Part shown: positions 60,940 through 64,000 of the stretch, in pieces | How positions within the stretch are numbered: the first letter of the stretch is position 1 | How the letters are laid out: every line of letters begins with the position of its first letter | NCBI RefSeq assembly: GCF_000247695.1 | Contig: NW_004624882.1 | Coordinates: forward strand, 2,141,675-2,205,674 | Reading direction: 5' to 3' | Length of the DNA stretch: 64,000 nucleotides | Source of the DNA: Heterocephalus glaber | Taxonomy: Eukaryota; Chordata; Mammalia; Rodentia; Bathyergidae | Made by a program: the position numbers and the translations under genes | The notes under the pieces: generated by a model | Databases searched by the model: none | What the model was told of the DNA's origin: nothing | The model's input: only the letters and a program-made list of their open reading frames with translations

Positions 60940-61350
60940 AATATAAGACACTATCTTAGAAAACTAGAGTGAGATATTCTCCTGTTGGCCTTGAAGCAGC
61001 AAGCAGCCATGTTGTAAACTGCCTCTGCAGTGAGCCTCATGTCTGGGAGTGTGGGAGGCTTTGAGGACATGAAGGTAGCCTCTATCTGAAGCCAGGAAGA
61101 AACAAGAGACCTCAGTCCAATACCCTCAAGGAAAATCTTTCTGCCTACAACTTGAAACAACTTGAGAGAGCTTAGAGGAAGACTCTCCCCAAGTTGAGTG
61201 TCAGATGACACTTCAGCTTTGGCCACTACAAGAATTGCAGGCTTATGTGGCCTTGAGTAGGGGACTAGCAAAGCCATGCTCAAATATGGCCCATGGAAAC
61301 TGAGAAAATAAAGTGCATGGTTTTAAGCCACTAACATTGTGGCAACAGAG
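60940..61350 (+). mobile_element. MLT1-type MaLR LTR, diverged
   Basis: CAAGCAGCCATGTTGTAAAC, GACCTCAGTCCAATACCCTC, TTGAGAGAGCTTAGAGGAAG and TTTTAAGCCACTAACATTGT in LTR order. The upstream border is unclear. Confidence 0.75.
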
Positions 61351-62184
61351 GAGGAACCCCTCATGGAAAAGCAATGTTTGCAGTCCTAAAAGGAAAACAA
61401 GGAGCTATGAGATATTCTTCTTCATTAGCCTGACTTCCTAAAAAAGAAAGAGGGAGAAGTCTAGGATGAGGTTTAGGGTTAGGAGCACTATCAAATAGTA
61501 TCTAAAGGCCAGGTGGCAGCAGTGAATCCAAGGGATTGACAGACAGAAACCTCCATACTGTTTCACTAAACAGGAATCTGGAAAGCCTCTGGGTTTCACC
61601 TTCAGCCATATTCTCAGCAAAGTGACCAGATGACCCCAAAGCACATAGAAATATGGAAGATGCTCTTCCACGAAAAATAATCACGCCTTTTCCTGATGCA
61701 GGGACCTGCTGGTATAGAAATTTCACAGGAAGGGAAGGGACATTTCAAGAAGACAGGTTTCCCAGTTTCCAGCTGCAGAGCTCTAAAGCCTAAGCCTCAT
61801 ACCTGGCCCTCATTCCCATAGGAAGCTGAGGGCCTGAACATAGCCTATAAGACAGCAAAGCATAGCCCTCCACTTCGGGTTCCAGGAGAAAGATTCAAAT
61901 CGACAAAATCAAGAAGGTTCCATCAGTGCTACTCACTGGGAAGGAAAGGGATGGATGCTGAGAGGTGGGTGTAACTATCCTAATTCAAAGCACACAGAAC
62001 AAAACAGAAGTGAAAGTGTGAGGACTAAACAAAAACATTTGTATCAGGAAAGAGTAAATTAGGGATGAAGAGGGCAGATGACGTGAACAATAAAGGGAAG
62101 ATGTAGTCAAATAAACAAAATAACATTTTCAGTGACTCAAATTGAGAGAAGTGAAAAGCATAAAAGCCCTATAAAATCCTAAAA

Positions 62185-62270
62185 TGGGCTTGGGTGTGCA
62201 GCTTGGTGGTAGAATGTGTGCTTAGTATTTATGAAGTCCTTAATTCCATTCCCAGCACCTAAATAAATAG
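62185..62270 (+). mobile_element. ID SINE
   Basis: GGGCTTGGGTGTGCAGCTTG and TTAATTCCATTCCCAGCACC followed by an A-rich tail. Confidence 0.85.
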
Positions 62271-62305
62271 CATTATAAAAAAGATTTAATAAAAAACAGA
62301 ATGAG

Positions 62306-62840
62306 AGACAGGCAGGATGGTACATGCCTGTAATCATAGCACTCTGGGAGCCTGAGGCAGGAGGATTGCAAGTCTGAGCCCAGCTTGAGCAATTTAGCAA
62401 CTTAGTGAGACCCTGTTATGGCTCAGATGGAGAATGTCCCTCAAAGTCCTCATGCACTTAGGCAGGGCTTTTGGAAAGTGACTAAATCAAGAGGGTGAGA
62501 TGGCTGACTTGCTGTTATGAGGTGGGGACTGGTGAGACATCGGTCATGGGGGTGTGACCCAGAAGGGTGCATCTCCATCCCCAGCTCTGCCCTTCTCTCT
62601 CTGCTTCCTGCCCACCAAGATGTGAGCAGCTTGCCTCAGCTGTGCCTCTCTGCCATGCTGTTCTGCCCTGGAGTTGACCAATTGTGCACTATAATCTGTG
62701 AACCCAAATATACCTCTTGTCACATACTGTGACTCAGCGATGAGAATGTAAAAAAGACAGACTCTTTCTCGAAATAAAAAAGGCCAGGAATGGAGCTCAG
62801 GGTGATGAACCTGCGTTCAAACTCCTGTACTGCAAACAAA
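62306..62840 (+). mobile_element. B1-dID composite SINE split by an LTR
   Basis: The B1 half runs from GACAGGCAGGATGGTACATG to AGTGAGACCC at 62413. It resumes at 62760 as GACTCTTTCTCGAAATAAAA, the normal continuation of the B1 end, then an ID half (GGCCAGGAATGGAGCTCAG). A 346-bp LTR lies between. Confidence 0.9.
62414..62759 (+). mobile_element. MaLR-like LTR nested in the B1-dID SINE
   Basis: Runs TGTTATGGCTC ... AAAAAGACA. Flanks GACCC (62409-62413) and GACTC (62760-62764), a 5-bp duplication with one mismatch. It contains GGTCATGGGGGTGTGACCC, CTCTGCCATGCTGTTCTGCC and AACCCAAATATACC. Same family as 32460. Confidence 0.92.
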
Positions 62841-62989
62841 TAGAATAATAAGAAAATGATGATAGCAGAGATGAGGAAATGAATTCTGATAAAAAGTGAT
62901 AGATTGTGGACTAAAAGAACTGGAGGCTGGGCTAGTGTTTGGAGAGGTTTGAAAGAACGTGAATGTGAGATGATTTGATAAAAAATACT

Positions 62990-63404
62990 GTGATTAATTT
63001 TTAAAAATTATTCTGACAAAATACACAGTACCATTAATTCCTCTCAAAAGACTCCTCCTTGCTTTGAACACACTTATCAAATCATTCTTGCTACTTTCTG
63101 AAGCTGTTCAGGAAGTCCTCTTTTGTGAGTGTCTTTAGTTGCACTGTCCCGGTTGCCTCCATGTTTTGAATTAATTCAAAATGTTTATCTTTCATGGTCA
63201 TTTTGACTTTGGGGAAGAGCCAGAAGCCACATGATGCCATGTTATCTGGTGAACAAAGTGGATGAAGACACACAGTAATGTTTTTATGACCCTGTTTTCC
63301 TGTTAGATGACACTCAGCAGCAGCACTTACTGCATTTTTGATAACTCCTCATACTGATATTCATGAAAGAGGACTTGCAGAACCACTTCAGAAAGTGGCA
63401 ATAA
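62990..63404 (-). mobile_element. Tc1/mariner relic with fold-back arms
   Basis: The minus strand at 63273..63091 keeps an open stretch with the mariner transposase C-terminal signature: CSPDNMASCGFWLFPKVK, then a segment ending TVQLKTLTKEDFLNSFRK. The Asp in SPD is in the position of the third catalytic residue of the family. At the right end the plus strand reads GAGGACTTGCAGAACCACTT and CAGAAAGTGGCAAT, an inverted copy of the left arm (GCTACTTTCTGAAGCTGTTC). The right terminal repeat is missing where the tandem array begins at 63405. Related to the relic at 46968. Confidence 0.85.
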
Positions 63405-63600
63405 TGAGTCACGTGGAAGACGCCGAATCACTCCACTGCAGACAGGCGGGTCTGCCCATGCCCTACCGAGGTCCTGAGTGGCACAGAACATGCTGAATCA
63501 GCCCGCTGCACACAGGAAGGTCTGTGTATGGCCTGCCGAGGTCCTGAGTCATGCGAAAGACACATAGCCACCCCACTGCAGACAGGCAGCCACATGGTTC
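63405..63600. repeat. 70-bp tandem repeat, about 2.7 copies
   Basis: TGAGT anchors at 63405, 63475 and 63545 give an exact 70-bp period. Each unit has CACTGCA-ACAGG in its middle, and the first two end CCGAGGTCC. Units differ by about a quarter of positions. Confidence 0.88.
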
Positions 63601-63654
63601 CACACTACAAAGACACAGAGGACACCAGACCACCAGACCAAGGTACTGAGTCCC

Positions 63655-64000
63655 ACTGTTCCCAGACCAGAGGTAGGGGCTTCTGAGCCAGTGTCTCACC
63701 GCTCCTGGTCCAGAGGAAGGGGCATCCTGGTCACCATCCCTCCCACTGCTCCCAGCCCAGAGGAAAGGGCTTTTGGGCCACCATCTGTCCCGCTGCTCCT
63801 GGCCCAGAGGAAGGGGCTTCTGGTCCACCATACCTCCCACCACTCCCGGCCCAGAGGGAGGGGCTTCTGAGCCGCCATCCCACTGCTCCTGGACCAGAGG
63901 AAGGGGCTTCCCGGCCACCATCCCTCCTGCTGCTCCCAGCCCACAGGAAAGGGCTTTTGGGTCACCATCCCTACCACTGCTCCTGGCCCCCGTCCCACCT
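63655..64000. repeat. 47-bp GC-rich minisatellite, runs off the window
   Basis: CAGAGG-type anchors at 63668, 63711, 63758, 63805, 63852, 63895 and 63942 give spacings of 43, 47, 47, 47, 43 and 47. The unit has the form CTGCTCC-GGCCCAGAGGAA-GGGGCTTCTG-GCCACCATCC. Two units are 4 bp short. Open frames across it on the minus strand reflect the repeat, not a gene. Confidence 0.93.

Noticed and set aside
63463..63998. Long minus-strand open frames of 152 and 100 codons with repeated KPLPL/SPFLW motifs
   Set aside because: They are translations of the 47-bp minisatellite. The unit is not a multiple of three, and the frames carry no domain.
1..64000. CRISPR arrays, prokaryotic operons, phage or plasmid features
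   Set aside because: Nothing with regular spacers or dense coding; all repeats are of mammalian transposon or simple-repeat type.

Overview
The window is vertebrate nuclear DNA from a rodent, most likely of the squirrel-related clade. It carries many tRNA-derived ID SINEs, B1 SINEs and B1+ID dimers (B1-dID type), plus MaLR LTRs, L1/L2, MIR, hAT and mariner relics. ORFs are short and stop-riddled and nothing resembles a bacterial gene. The species is not determined.

The one protein-coding piece I can support is a 41-nt coding segment on the minus strand at 9220..9180. It starts ATG, reads MDVFSFVKIAKLS plus two bases of a further Ser codon, and ends at a GT donor. I recognise this as the N-terminus of FRMPD4 (a WW/PDZ/FERM scaffold of neuronal synapses, X-linked in human). 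It lies in a CpG island (about 8.94-10.34 kb). Bases 1-9179 are therefore the start of FRMPD4 intron 1, and everything above about 10.3 kb lies upstream of this promoter (intergenic, or intron of a longer isoform).

Layout: 1-9.2 kb, intron 1 with a few SINEs and two hAT relics. 9.2-10.3 kb, first exon and CpG island. 10.3-31 kb, L2/MIR background with B1-dID and ID SINEs and hAT relics. 32-39.4 kb, several MaLR LTRs, one nested in another, and a poly(A)-ended candidate retrocopy. 39.4-53 kb, dense SINEs, two old L1 fragments carrying later insertions, and a fold-back mariner relic. 53-55.4 kb, three LTRs. 55.4-59.75 kb, a block with no recognisable SINE, LTR or DNA transposon. 59.75-63.4 kb, SINEs, an LTR nested in a SINE, and a second mariner relic. 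63.4-64 kb, two adjoining GC-rich tandem arrays that run off the window.

I found no new biological system. The most informative observations are the FRMPD4 first exon, insertion nestings with legible target-site duplications, the paired fold-back mariner relics and the terminal compound minisatellite. Repeat boundaries are read by eye; family names come from remembered consensus features, not from a search.
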